Source: Clostridium sp. CAG:780 (GTDB lineage: Bacteria > Bacillota > Clostridia > TANB77 > CAG-508). From it: a DNA stretch of 6,504 bases. The number at the start of each line of letters is the position of its first letter. Positions within the stretch are counted from its first letter, which is position 1. The DNA is taken from NCBI GenBank assembly GCA_000434195.1, contig HF994468.1, forward strand, positions 3,649 through 10,152, written 5' to 3'. The notes below the pieces were generated by a model. That model made no database searches. It had not been told where the DNA came from and saw only the letters and a program-made list of their open reading frames with translations. The position numbers were made by a program, and so were the translations under genes. This document shows positions 1 to 5,507 of this stretch, in pieces.

Positions 1-455
1 AGGCTCTCTATATCTCCTACTGTTCCACCTATCTCTGTTATTACAACGTCAGCTCCTGTTTTTGCTAATGAGTATACTTTGTCTTTTATTGCATTTGTTA
101 TATGAGGAATTACTTGTACTGTTTTTCCTAGATAATCTCCTCTTCTCTCTTTTTCTAGTACTTCTTGATATATTTTTCCTGTTGATATACTACAGTTTTT
201 ATTTAAGTTGACATCTGTAAATCTTTCATAATGTCCTAAGTCTAAGTCTGTTTCTGCCCCGTCATCTGTTACGAAAACTTCTCCGTGTTCGTATGGGCTC
301 ATTGTTCCCGGATCTACATTTATATAAGGATCAAATTTTTGATTTGCTACTTTATATCCCCTATTTTTTAATAATCTTCCTAATGATGCTGCTGTTATTC
401 CTTTTCCTAGTCCTGATACTACTCCTCCAGTTACGAATATGTACTTTGTGTTCAT
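1..455 (-). CDS. pyrG: CTP synthase, N-terminal third (cut by window edge)
   Basis: CTP synthase makes CTP from UTP, ATP and glutamine-derived ammonia in the cytoplasm, the last step of de novo pyrimidine nucleotide synthesis. Only 151 codons of the amidoligase (synthetase) domain are visible; the rest of that domain and the C-terminal class I glutaminase lie beyond position 1. Seen in the translation: MNTKYIFVTGGVVSGLGKG with the P-loop-like GGVVSGLGKG at residues 10-19; FDPYINVDPGTMSP at 41-54; DDGAETDLDLGHYERF at 64-79 with the Mg-binding acidic residues; and EIGGTVGDIES at the cut end. All are family signatures, so the assignment is secure. The ATG at 455-453 is preceded by AAGGAGG (470-464) with an 8-nt spacer. 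The gene has its own promoter and a leader containing a terminator, described separately. No odd substitutions were seen in the visible part. Confidence 0.97.
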   Translation of the reverse strand, partial: MNTKYIFVTGGVVSGLGKGITAASLGRLLKNRGYKVANQKFDPYINVDPGTMSPYEHGEVFVTDDGAETDLDLGHYERFTDVNLNKNCSISTGKIYQEVLEKERRGDYLGKTVQVIPHITNAIKDKVYSLAKTGADVVITEIGGTVGDIES

Positions 456-470
456 TTATTGTTCCTCCTT

Positions 471-524
471 ATAAAAACAAAAAATAGGCTAAATTTCCCC
501 AAAAGGGGTTTTTTTTTAGCCTAT
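471..524 (-). terminator. Intrinsic terminator in the pyrG leader, candidate attenuator
   Basis: Read on the minus strand, ATAGGCT (524-518) pairs with AGCCTAT (490-484). An inner CCCC-UUUU-GGGG hairpin sits at its top, with an A-rich/U-rich internal loop between the two stems. A U tract, UUUUUUGUUUUU, follows directly (484-472). The tract ends one base before the pyrG ribosome-binding site (470-464). The hairpin also lies 58 bases after the stop of the membrane-protein gene, so it can end that transcript. Because a pyrG promoter lies upstream (543-571) and no promoter fits between hairpin and RBS, pyrG mRNA must read through it. That makes it a candidate attenuator (inference). Confidence 0.8.
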
Positions 525-542
525 CTTTATTAACTAAGTTTT

Positions 543-571
543 ATTTTAACAAATTTTTTTGTCACTTTCAA
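543..571 (-). promoter_or_regulatory. Sigma-A promoter of pyrG
   Basis: TTGAAA (571-566) and TAAAAT (548-543) are separated by exactly 17 bp. The start point would fall near 535. The resulting leader of about 80 nt contains the terminator hairpin and then the pyrG RBS. The -35 begins only 10 bp after the upstream gene's stop codon. The predicted 5' end is not an obvious GGG-type start, unlike the Bacillus subtilis pyrG leader. Confidence 0.65.
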
Positions 572-581
572 GTATTTTTTG

Positions 582-1853
582 TTATTTCCATGAAAAAGTA
601 TTTACAACTGTTGATATATCTTGGTCTAATACTTCTTCATCATTTAAATTGTATGTTACTGCTGTTATTGCTGTAACGTTTCCTGCATTATATATATAAT
701 TTAGGTAGATTATTGATTCTACTTCTGATGTGTCTATAATTTTAACTTTTAGAACATCATAGTCCTTATTTGTTTTTGCTTGCTCTATGTTAAATTCGGT
801 TATACCTAATTCCTCTCTAATATAACTATCTAATCCTGTTTTTAGTTCTTCTAAACTACCTTCTTGTCCCTCTTCTGCCTTTGCATATACAACATTTAAT
901 GTTGCTGGATATACAGAGTAGTCTATTGTATTTTCTGCTGTTTCATTTTCTGTCTTTGTAGAATTGCTTATATTTTTGTAATATACCCAGCCTTCATTTT
1001 CGTTATAGTTTTGGTAAAGTTCCCAACCTACTGGTAAAGCATAGCTTACATCTGCATTTTCAACTATGTTTGATGCTGTATCTTCATTGTTTATCATTAT
1101 AGAACTTGCTGTTATTAGAAGAAGTACTACAAATATCCATACAAATATATTTGTTTTATTTTTTTGTACTTTTTCCTCATTTTCTTCACAGTAGAAGTAC
1201 TTTCCTTTTGATTTTTTTATTATGTTTGAATTTTTTAAGAAGCTGAAATATATTCTTCCACTTTGACCTTCTATTTCTGCTAGCACTTCTTCTTTTGTCA
1301 TTGTGTTTTCCTTGTTCATTGCATTATATTTTTCGAATATTGGTTTTATAGCTGTTATGGAATCTTCTTTTAATTTTTGTTGTTCTTCTTTGTTTGAAAA
1401 ATCTAATTTTATATCTTCACTATTATTTAATAGTTGTTTTTTTATTGTTCCCGTTACAGCTCCAGCTCCTAGTATTGTGAATACTACAGATATTGCATAA
1501 TCTCTCATTAATGCACTTGTAAATTCACTATATGAATATAAAGCTTTTACGCCCTCAATATTTGCTTCCATTCCATTTTTTTGTAGCAACATAAATGGTA
1601 TTACTAATAATGTAACAACTGTAACTATAATTATTGCTATTACCATAATTATTATTGGTAATTTTGTTGTCATTTTTCCTTTGCATAGCTTATATCCATA
1701 AAATTCTCCTGCACCTATTATTAATGCTAAAAGTGATAACATCATGTTTCCATATACATATGTTAAAACCCATGGAATTGCTGCGATTACTCCACCTAAT
1801 ATTGCTCCTAATATTCCTGTTAAATAACTTCTTTTTACTTCTTTTGCTTCCAT
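582..1853 (-). CDS. Unrecognised five-helix membrane protein with exported C-terminal domain
   Basis: I do not recognise this 423-residue protein. Four hydrophobic segments (about 10-34, 37-56, 65-90 and 117-136) form an N-terminal membrane block. A charged region follows (about 138-233). It includes MTKEEVLAEIEGQSGRIY, a KKSKGKYFY turn and an acidic end, and it could be a small helix-turn-helix or winged-helix-like module. A fifth helix (about 235-254) leads to a roughly 170-residue C-terminal domain. That domain begins near SYALPVGWELYQ and ends VVNTFSWK, a pattern reminiscent of small PsbP/DcrB-like exported domains. That resemblance is an inference only. With four helices before and one after, the charged middle would be cytoplasmic and the C-terminal domain outside. 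The start is the ATG at 1853, which has AAAGGGG five bases upstream. A TTG extension to 1907 overlaps the promoter and is rejected. The gene lies downstream of dapF with no terminator between them and has its own promoter. It stops at TAA, shortly before the pyrG promoter. Confidence 0.85.
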   Translation of the reverse strand: MEAKEVKRSYLTGILGAILGGVIAAIPWVLTYVYGNMMLSLLALIIGAGEFYGYKLCKGKMTTKLPIIIMVIAIIIVTVVTLLVIPFMLLQKNGMEANIEGVKALYSYSEFTSALMRDYAISVVFTILGAGAVTGTIKKQLLNNSEDIKLDFSNKEEQQKLKEDSITAIKPIFEKYNAMNKENTMTKEEVLAEIEGQSGRIYFSFLKNSNIIKKSKGKYFYCEENEEKVQKNKTNIFVWIFVVLLLITASSIMINNEDTASNIVENADVSYALPVGWELYQNYNENEGWVYYKNISNSTKTENETAENTIDYSVYPATLNVVYAKAEEGQEGSLEELKTGLDSYIREELGITEFNIEQAKTNKDYDVLKVKIIDTSEVESIIYLNYIYNAGNVTAITAVTYNLNDEEVLDQDISTVVNTFSWK

Positions 1854-1858
1854 TTTTT

Positions 1859-1865
1859 CCCCTTT
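1859..1865 (-). promoter_or_regulatory. Ribosome-binding site that sets the membrane-protein start
   Basis: AAAGGGG sits five bases before the ATG at 1853-1851, while no such site precedes the TTG at 1907. The predicted transcript starts near 1871, so the longer reading frame could not be translated from this promoter. Confidence 0.7.
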
Positions 1866-1877
1866 CGTTTTTTGTTT

Positions 1878-1907
1878 ACTATACCATATTTTTTGTTTGT
1901 TTTTCAA
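1878..1907 (-). promoter_or_regulatory. Sigma-A promoter of the membrane-protein gene, extended -10
   Basis: TTGAAA (1907-1902), an 18-bp spacer and TATAGT (1883-1878) preceded by TATGG, which matches the TRTGn extended -10 of Gram-positive promoters. The expected start near 1871 gives a short leader holding the AAAGGGG site. The same TATGGTATA block is found at the M23 promoter. Confidence 0.65.
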
Positions 1908-1958
1908 TAATTATTTATATTTTTGCGAAACTATTTGCATTTTTTATGTAGATATCTG

Positions 1959-2822
1959 TTATTTTGTTTGCGCTCTATATTTTTCTTCGTCAAAAGTTCC
2001 TTCAAACGTTATCTCAGCAGGTCCTGTCATATATATATGGTTGTCCTCTCTGTTCCATTCGATTAATAGACTGCCTCCACGTAAATGAACTGTTACTTGA
2101 TTTGATGTTATTTTGTTTAATACAGATGCTACTGTTGATGCGCAAGCTCCTGTTCCACAAGCCATTGTTTCTCCTGCTCCACGCTCCCAGACTCTCATTC
2201 TGATATTGTGATCGTCTAGTTTTTCGATAAATTCTATGTTTGCTTTTTGTGGAAATGCTTTGTCGTTCTCCATTTTTTGTCCATATTTTCTGACGTCTAT
2301 TGCATCTACATCTTTCACAAAAATTACTCCATGTGGGTTTCCCACAGACACACATGTGACTTCAAATTGTTTGTCATATGCTTGTAGTTTTATTTTCTTT
2401 AAGTCGCCTTTTTGATCGCATATTACTGGTATTTTTTCAGCTTCAAATATAGGTTCTCCCATATCTGCTCTCACAGTTTTAACTACTCCGTTTTCAACAT
2501 TAAGCTTTAATTTTTTTATTCCTGCCAATGTTTCAATTTCTAGCTCTGTTTTGTTCGTTAATCCTTTTTCATACACAAATTTTCCAACACATCTAATTCC
2601 ATTTCCGCACATTTCTGCTTGGCTACCATCAGAATTGTATATTTCTATTCTGAAATCTGCTATTTTGCTATTGAATATTAATATCAAGCCATTTGCTCCA
2701 ATTCCAAAGTATCTATCACATATCAAATATGCGAGCTCCCCCGGATTTTGAATTTTTTGTTTTGTACAATCTACATATATTCCGTCGTTTCCGATTCCTT
2801 CCATTTTTGTAAAATTAATCAT
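1959..2822 (-). CDS. dapF: Diaminopimelate epimerase
   Basis: DapF converts LL-diaminopimelate to meso-diaminopimelate in the cytoplasm without a cofactor. The product feeds both lysine synthesis and the peptidoglycan stem peptide. The 287-residue product has normal family length and both halves of the pseudo-symmetric fold. Catalytic Cys72 is in NSDGSQAEMCGNGIRC, and catalytic Cys222 is in ERGAGETMACGTGACAS. Other signatures are GIGND (10-13), SVGNPHG (159-165), FPQKANIEF (190-198) and YMTGPAE (264-270). Residue 14 is Gly where homologues usually have an aromatic after GND, and GANG (42-45) replaces the common GADG; the catalytic residues are intact. The start is the ATG at 2822, preceded by AGAGG with a 7-nt spacer and giving the usual short N-terminus before FTKM. 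An in-frame ATG at 2858 would add 12 residues without a good RBS. The gene has its own strong promoter and a palindrome in its leader. No terminator follows it. Confidence 0.97.
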   Translation of the reverse strand: MINFTKMEGIGNDGIYVDCTKQKIQNPGELAYLICDRYFGIGANGLILIFNSKIADFRIEIYNSDGSQAEMCGNGIRCVGKFVYEKGLTNKTELEIETLAGIKKLKLNVENGVVKTVRADMGEPIFEAEKIPVICDQKGDLKKIKLQAYDKQFEVTCVSVGNPHGVIFVKDVDAIDVRKYGQKMENDKAFPQKANIEFIEKLDDHNIRMRVWERGAGETMACGTGACASTVASVLNKITSNQVTVHLRGGSLLIEWNREDNHIYMTGPAEITFEGTFDEEKYRAQTK

Positions 2823-2829
2823 ATTTACA

Positions 2830-2834
2830 CCTCT
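2830..2834 (-). promoter_or_regulatory. Ribosome-binding site that sets the dapF start
   Basis: AGAGG followed by a 7-nt spacer and the ATG at 2822-2820. The alternative in-frame ATG at 2858 has only AGG at a distance of about 15 bases, so the shorter start is preferred. Confidence 0.65.
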
Positions 2835-2848
2835 AATAGGTTGTTTTA

Positions 2849-2872
2849 AAAAGAACATAATTATATTCTTTT
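2849..2872 (-). repeat. 24-bp near-perfect palindrome in the dapF leader
   Basis: The two 12-bp arms match at 11 of 12 positions, centred between 2860 and 2861. The left arm reads AAAAGAACATAA and the core is ATAATTAT. The palindrome begins a few bases downstream of the predicted dapF start point (about 2876) and lies entirely before the RBS. It could be a repressor operator or a weak RNA hairpin. The region is AT-rich, so chance is not excluded. Confidence 0.5.
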
Positions 2873-2881
2873 ACCTGAATT

Positions 2882-2910
2882 ATTTTAGCACATTATATTA
2901 TAATTGTCAA
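2882..2910 (-). promoter_or_regulatory. Strong sigma-A promoter of dapF
   Basis: A perfect TTGACA (2910-2905), a 17-bp spacer and TAAAAT (2887-2882) with TGC just upstream as an extended -10. The start is expected at about 2876, giving a leader of some 54 nt. The -35 overlaps the U tract of the htrA terminator, so the two signals are packed together. Confidence 0.8.
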
Positions 2911-2940
2911 AATAAAAACGACCACCTCTCTGGTAGTCGT
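2904..2940 (-). terminator. Intrinsic terminator of htrA
   Basis: On the minus strand ACGACTACC (2940-2932) pairs over nine positions, with one U-G wobble, to GGTGGTCGT (2926-2918) around the loop AGAGA. It is followed by TTTTTATTTT. It lies 120 bases after the htrA stop codon. Confidence 0.88.
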
Positions 2941-2943
2941 TCG

Positions 2944-3014
2944 AAAATAAAAGGGGATGTTTTTTATTTTTAGTTAGCTTTTGGAGTCTTGCTAACTATG
3001 GTCTTATCTTACCA
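2944..3014 (-). other. Three further stem-loops in the htrA 3' untranslated region
   Basis: Between the htrA stop and its terminator, the minus-strand RNA can form three successive stems. They are UGGU/ACCA (3014-2999), UAGUUAGC/GCUAACUA (2998-2971, 12-nt loop) and AAAAUAAAA/UUUUAUUUU (2970-2944, 9-nt loop). Together with the terminator they make a run of four. The 8-bp G/C-containing stem is the most convincing; the A/U-only stem may be chance. No known RNA family is recognised. A 3'-UTR-derived small RNA is one possible reading. Confidence 0.4.
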
Positions 3015-3059
3015 ATGTTTTTTGTCCTTTTTGTGAACTTAATGTAACGAATTTGTATT

Positions 3060-4304
3060 TTATTTTTCTTGAAGTGTTATTTTTACATCTTTTTCTTTGC
3101 CATTTCTGCTTATCGTCACTGTTATTGTCTCTCCTATTTGATGTTCATTTTTTATTTCATTTAATTTGTTCATAGTTTTTACTTCTTCGCCATTTACCCT
3201 GATTATTACGTCTCCCGGTTGAATTCCTGCTTTTTCAGCAGCTGAAAATTCTTCAACACCAACAACATATACACCTTCTGGTAAATTGTTCTTTTCTGCT
3301 AATTCTTTGCTTAAATCTCTTCCACTTATTCCTATATATGGCCTTTTTACTTTATTATAAGTTATTAACTGCTCATATATTGGTTTTGCTGAGTTTATTG
3401 GAATTGCAAATCCCATTCCTTCAACTCCTGTTGATGCAATTTTTAATGTATTTATTCCTATTACTTGGCCCTTACTATTTACTAATGCGCCACCACTGTT
3501 TCCCGAGTTTATTGCAGCATCTGTTTGTATTAGTTTATATTTTTTTCCGTCTGAACCTGTTATTTCTCTATTAACAGCTCCTATCATTCCTGCTGTTACA
3601 GAACTTTGCATTCCTAGTGGGTTTCCAACTGCCATAGCAAATTCTCCAACCGTTACGCTGTCAGAGTCGCCAAGTTCTGCTGCTTGTAATCCAGTTTTCT
3701 CTATTTTTATAACTGCTAAATCTGTTTCTTCATCTGTTCCAACGATGGTTGCTTCATATTCTGTTTCGTCGTTATACAAGTATACACTAACTTTTGTTGC
3801 TTCTCCTAAAGAATAATATGATGAAGTTGAACTTGAATTTATAACATGATTATTTGTTAATATATATCCATCTTCACTTATTATAATTCCAGAACCTTCT
3901 GCTGTCGCTGTATTTTGTTGTTGCATAAATATTGAGTTTACTGGATATTCGACTTTTATTCCTACTATTGATGGTAATACTTTTTGTGCAACTGATGTTC
4001 CTATTTCTGAATAACCTTCTAGCGATAATTGTGTTGTATTTAGTTGCGTTGCTTTTTGATTTGTTGAACTTGTTGATACTGTCGTGTTCGTGCTATTTAA
4101 TAGTCCACTTCTTATTTCTGGAACTCCTAAACATATTCCTAAAACAAGTCCTGCTCCTAATACTCCACTAACAAATGGTGTTAAAATTTGCTTACCAAAG
4201 TTTATTTGCTTTGTATTTCTTTCGTTATTTGGCTTTACTGCCTTAAATTCTTTTCCATCCTTATTTAATACTGAGTCTGGTTCTTTTACGTTATTTTCTT
4301 CCAT
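3060..4304 (-). CDS. htrA: Membrane-anchored HtrA/DegP-type serine protease with PDZ domain
   Basis: HtrA proteases (family S1C) degrade or refold misfolded exported proteins on the outer face of the membrane. This 414-residue protein has a charged cytoplasmic N-terminus (1-38) and one membrane anchor (about 40-61). A low-complexity Ser/Thr/Asn/Gln linker (about 70-92) leads to a trypsin-like domain. The catalytic triad is visible: His153 in TNNHV, Asp195 in TDLAVIKI and Ser270 in GNSGGAL, the last preceded by QTDAAIN. A single PDZ domain spans about 322-412, with YIGI as the carboxylate-binding loop and AGIQPGDVIIRVNG. Length and layout match the anchored one-PDZ HtrA/YkdA/YvtA/YyxA type of Firmicutes. 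The ATG at 4304 follows AGGAGG (4317-4312) with a 7-nt spacer, so the start is firm. The promoter region carries a direct repeat typical of OmpR/PhoB-family regulators, and an intrinsic terminator follows the gene. It sits between an M23 hydrolase and dapF, an envelope context. Confidence 0.95.
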   Translation of the reverse strand: MEENNVKEPDSVLNKDGKEFKAVKPNNERNTKQINFGKQILTPFVSGVLGAGLVLGICLGVPEIRSGLLNSTNTTVSTSSTNQKATQLNTTQLSLEGYSEIGTSVAQKVLPSIVGIKVEYPVNSIFMQQQNTATAEGSGIIISEDGYILTNNHVINSSSTSSYYSLGEATKVSVYLYNDETEYEATIVGTDEETDLAVIKIEKTGLQAAELGDSDSVTVGEFAMAVGNPLGMQSSVTAGMIGAVNREITGSDGKKYKLIQTDAAINSGNSGGALVNSKGQVIGINTLKIASTGVEGMGFAIPINSAKPIYEQLITYNKVKRPYIGISGRDLSKELAEKNNLPEGVYVVGVEEFSAAEKAGIQPGDVIIRVNGEEVKTMNKLNEIKNEHQIGETITVTISRNGKEKDVKITLQEK

Positions 4305-4346
4305 GTGATTTCCTCCTAGAATAGTAAGTTTAATTTATTTTAACTT

Positions 4347-4375
4347 ATTATAGTGTTATAATACAATATTATTGT
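4347..4375 (-). promoter_or_regulatory. Promoter of htrA with good -10 and poor -35
   Basis: A perfect TATAAT (4352-4347) has only ACAATA (4375-4370) at the 17-bp -35 position. The start would be near 4340, about 36 nt before the ATG. A weak -35 overlapped by a regulator-type repeat suggests an activator-dependent promoter. A second candidate, TTGTAT with an 18-bp spacer and TAAAAT (about 4335-4365), cannot be excluded. Confidence 0.5.
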
Positions 4376-4390
4376 GAAAGAATTGTGAAA
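4371..4390 (-). promoter_or_regulatory. 11-bp-spaced direct repeat, candidate OmpR/PhoB-family operator
   Basis: On the minus strand TTTCACAAT occurs twice (4390-4382 and 4379-4371), an exact 11-bp period that reads TTCACA-N5-TTCACA. On the plus strand this is TGTGAA-N5-TGTGAA. A degraded third copy (6 of 9 positions) is in register at 4393-4401. One helical turn between direct half-sites is the usual layout for OmpR/PhoB-family response regulators such as PhoP, WalR or CssR. The proximal copy overlaps the htrA -35. Confidence 0.6.
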
Positions 4391-4412
4391 TTTTTTTGAA
4401 TTTAATAAGATA

Positions 4413-4481
4413 AAAACATTCCATCTTGAAGTACAATTTTAAACTTTTTGTTTAATAGTTTACTTCATTTTAGAATGTTTT
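4413..4481 (-). terminator. 69-nt long hairpin after M23, probable terminator
   Basis: A perfectly registered inverted repeat centred on 4447. AAAACATTC (4481-4473) pairs with GAATGTTTT (4421-4413), GAAGTA (4466-4461) with TACTTC (4433-4428), and TTAAAC (4455-4450) with GTTTAA (4444-4439) around the loop AAAAA. The internal loops are symmetric (6 by 6 and 5 by 5), with no bulges. The stem starts on the M23 stop codon, and a short U run (UUUUU) ends the 3' arm. It probably terminates the M23 transcript, but it is longer than an ordinary terminator. Confidence 0.6.
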
Positions 4482-5466
4482 ATTTGTATATATATTTTTG
4501 TGGGTTTATACTTGACCCATTTAGTCTTATCTCAAAGTGTAAGTGGTTTCCTGTTGAGTTTCCTGTCGAGCCAACTGCTGCTATTACATCTCCTGCTTCG
4601 ACCACTGTTCCGACTGTTGCATACAATTTGCTACAATGTCCATAATATGATTGAACTCCATTTTCATGGTCTATTATAATTAAATTACCATATCCTCTCA
4701 TCCATCCAGAATATGATATTGTTCCATTTGCTGATGCTTTAATATCTGTTCCGTATGGGGCTGCTATGTCTAATCCTCCATGTGCATGGTCTCTTATGCT
4801 TTCTACTGCTCCATATCTGGATGTAATATTTCCCATTACTGGTTTTATTTGAAAATATACACCGTTAAATGTTGCACTAGCAATTCTTGCTTTCTCGTCT
4901 TTTATTTCTTTCATGTTCGAATCTACGCTAGCTTTTGCAACCGTAAGTTCTGTTCCTATTTCGTCTAAGTTTTTGGTATAATTTTCAATAATTGATATTT
5001 GCGCAATATCTTCTGAATAATTTTCTTTCATTTCATTTACGATTTCTTCTGCTTGCTCAAATGTATCTACATGTGTTTTTATTTCGTTGTCTATTGTTAT
5101 TGCATATTGCTTATACATTGTTGTTTTATTTTCTTCTAATATTTGTTTTACTTTTTCCTCGTCTGTTTGCTTTATTTCTGCAAGCTTTAATTCGTAAGTT
5201 GGTTGTTTATCTAGTGTTGAGAATACTGCACAAGGATTGTCTAGTGCTAATATCTCATTGTTTATCGTTTCTTCCATTGCTTGCTTGCTTTTTATATAGC
5301 CTATTGTTTCGCCGTCTATTTTTACTTCATATACTGGATTGTATTTTATAAAGATTATTGTTAGTATTATAAATAGTGCTATTGTCACAATCTCAAGCAA
5401 TTTTATGATTTCTTTCGTGTCGCATTTTAGTTTATGGTATAAAATAATTTCACTCTCCTTTTTCAC
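4480..5466 (-). CDS. Membrane-anchored M23 (LytM-type) peptidoglycan endopeptidase
   Basis: M23 zinc metallopeptidases cut peptide cross-bridges or stem peptides of peptidoglycan outside the cell. The 328-residue frame has a short cytoplasmic N-terminus and one membrane helix (about 20-40). A 160-residue helical, charged stalk follows, opening with YEVKIDGETIGYIKSKQ. The M23 domain spans about 203-326. Zinc ligands His229 and Asp233 lie in HGGLD, and His310 is the last residue of HLH. Catalytic His277 (YYGH) and His308 are also present, so the enzyme should be active, unlike degenerate SpoIIQ-type members. No LysM, G5 or SH3 binding domain is visible. The start is uncertain. The only early candidate is GTG at 5466, with no upstream Shine-Dalgarno and only about 5 nt after the predicted transcription start. 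A clear AAGGAG (5460-5455) lies inside the frame, and no in-frame ATG occurs until residue 64, beyond the membrane helix. The gene has its own strong promoter, and a long hairpin overlaps its TAA. Confidence 0.92.
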   Translation of the reverse strand: MKKESEIILYHKLKCDTKEIIKLLEIVTIALFIILTIIFIKYNPVYEVKIDGETIGYIKSKQAMEETINNEILALDNPCAVFSTLDKQPTYELKLAEIKQTDEEKVKQILEENKTTMYKQYAITIDNEIKTHVDTFEQAEEIVNEMKENYSEDIAQISIIENYTKNLDEIGTELTVAKASVDSNMKEIKDEKARIASATFNGVYFQIKPVMGNITSRYGAVESIRDHAHGGLDIAAPYGTDIKASANGTISYSGWMRGYGNLIIIDHENGVQSYYGHCSKLYATVGTVVEAGDVIAAVGSTGNSTGNHLHFEIRLNGSSINPQKYIYK

Positions 5467-5489
5467 ACGACAAAATCTATTATACCATA
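5433..5489. repeat. Perfect 10-bp inverted repeat flanking the M23 start
   Basis: TATGGTATAA at 5433-5442 on the plus strand recurs on the minus strand at 5489-5480, with 37 bp between the arms. The upstream arm contains most of the M23 extended -10. The other arm lies in codons 9-12 of the gene. The arms cannot pair in the mRNA because the start point is downstream of one of them, so any role would be at the DNA level, such as an operator pair or a weak divergent extended -10. Confidence 0.4.
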
Positions 5490-5507
5490 TATTTTACTCA
5501 AATGCAA
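5479..5507 (-). promoter_or_regulatory. Sigma-A promoter of the M23 gene, extended -10
   Basis: TTGCAT (5507-5502), a 17-bp spacer and a perfect TATAAT (5484-5479) preceded by TATGG, the full TRTGn extension. The start should be about 5471-5472, leaving a leader of only about 5 nt before the GTG at 5466. Confidence 0.75.

Noticed and set aside
1854..1907. 18-residue N-terminal extension of the membrane protein from a TTG at 1907
   Set aside because: The extension overlaps the -35 and -10 of the gene's promoter and lacks an RBS, whereas the ATG at 1853 has AAAGGGG at the right distance.
1926..1950. Weak hairpin (TGCgAAA/TTTGCA) followed by T6 on the plus strand after dapF
   Set aside because: The stem is short with a bulge, the T run is on the plus strand where no gene ends, and it cannot terminate dapF on the minus strand.
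2823..2858. 12-residue N-terminal extension of DapF from an ATG at 2858
   Set aside because: No properly spaced RBS; the family normally starts just before FTKM, and the ATG at 2822 has AGAGG.
2820..3059. Lysine (L-box) riboswitch or T-box upstream of dapF
   Set aside because: None of the conserved core sequences of these elements is visible, and the dapF promoter lies downstream of the hairpins.
5446..5467. TGTGAA and a second GTGAA at the M23 start as a regulator box like that at htrA
   Set aside because: The spacing is 13 bp, not 11, and the second copy is incomplete, so it does not repeat the htrA pattern.
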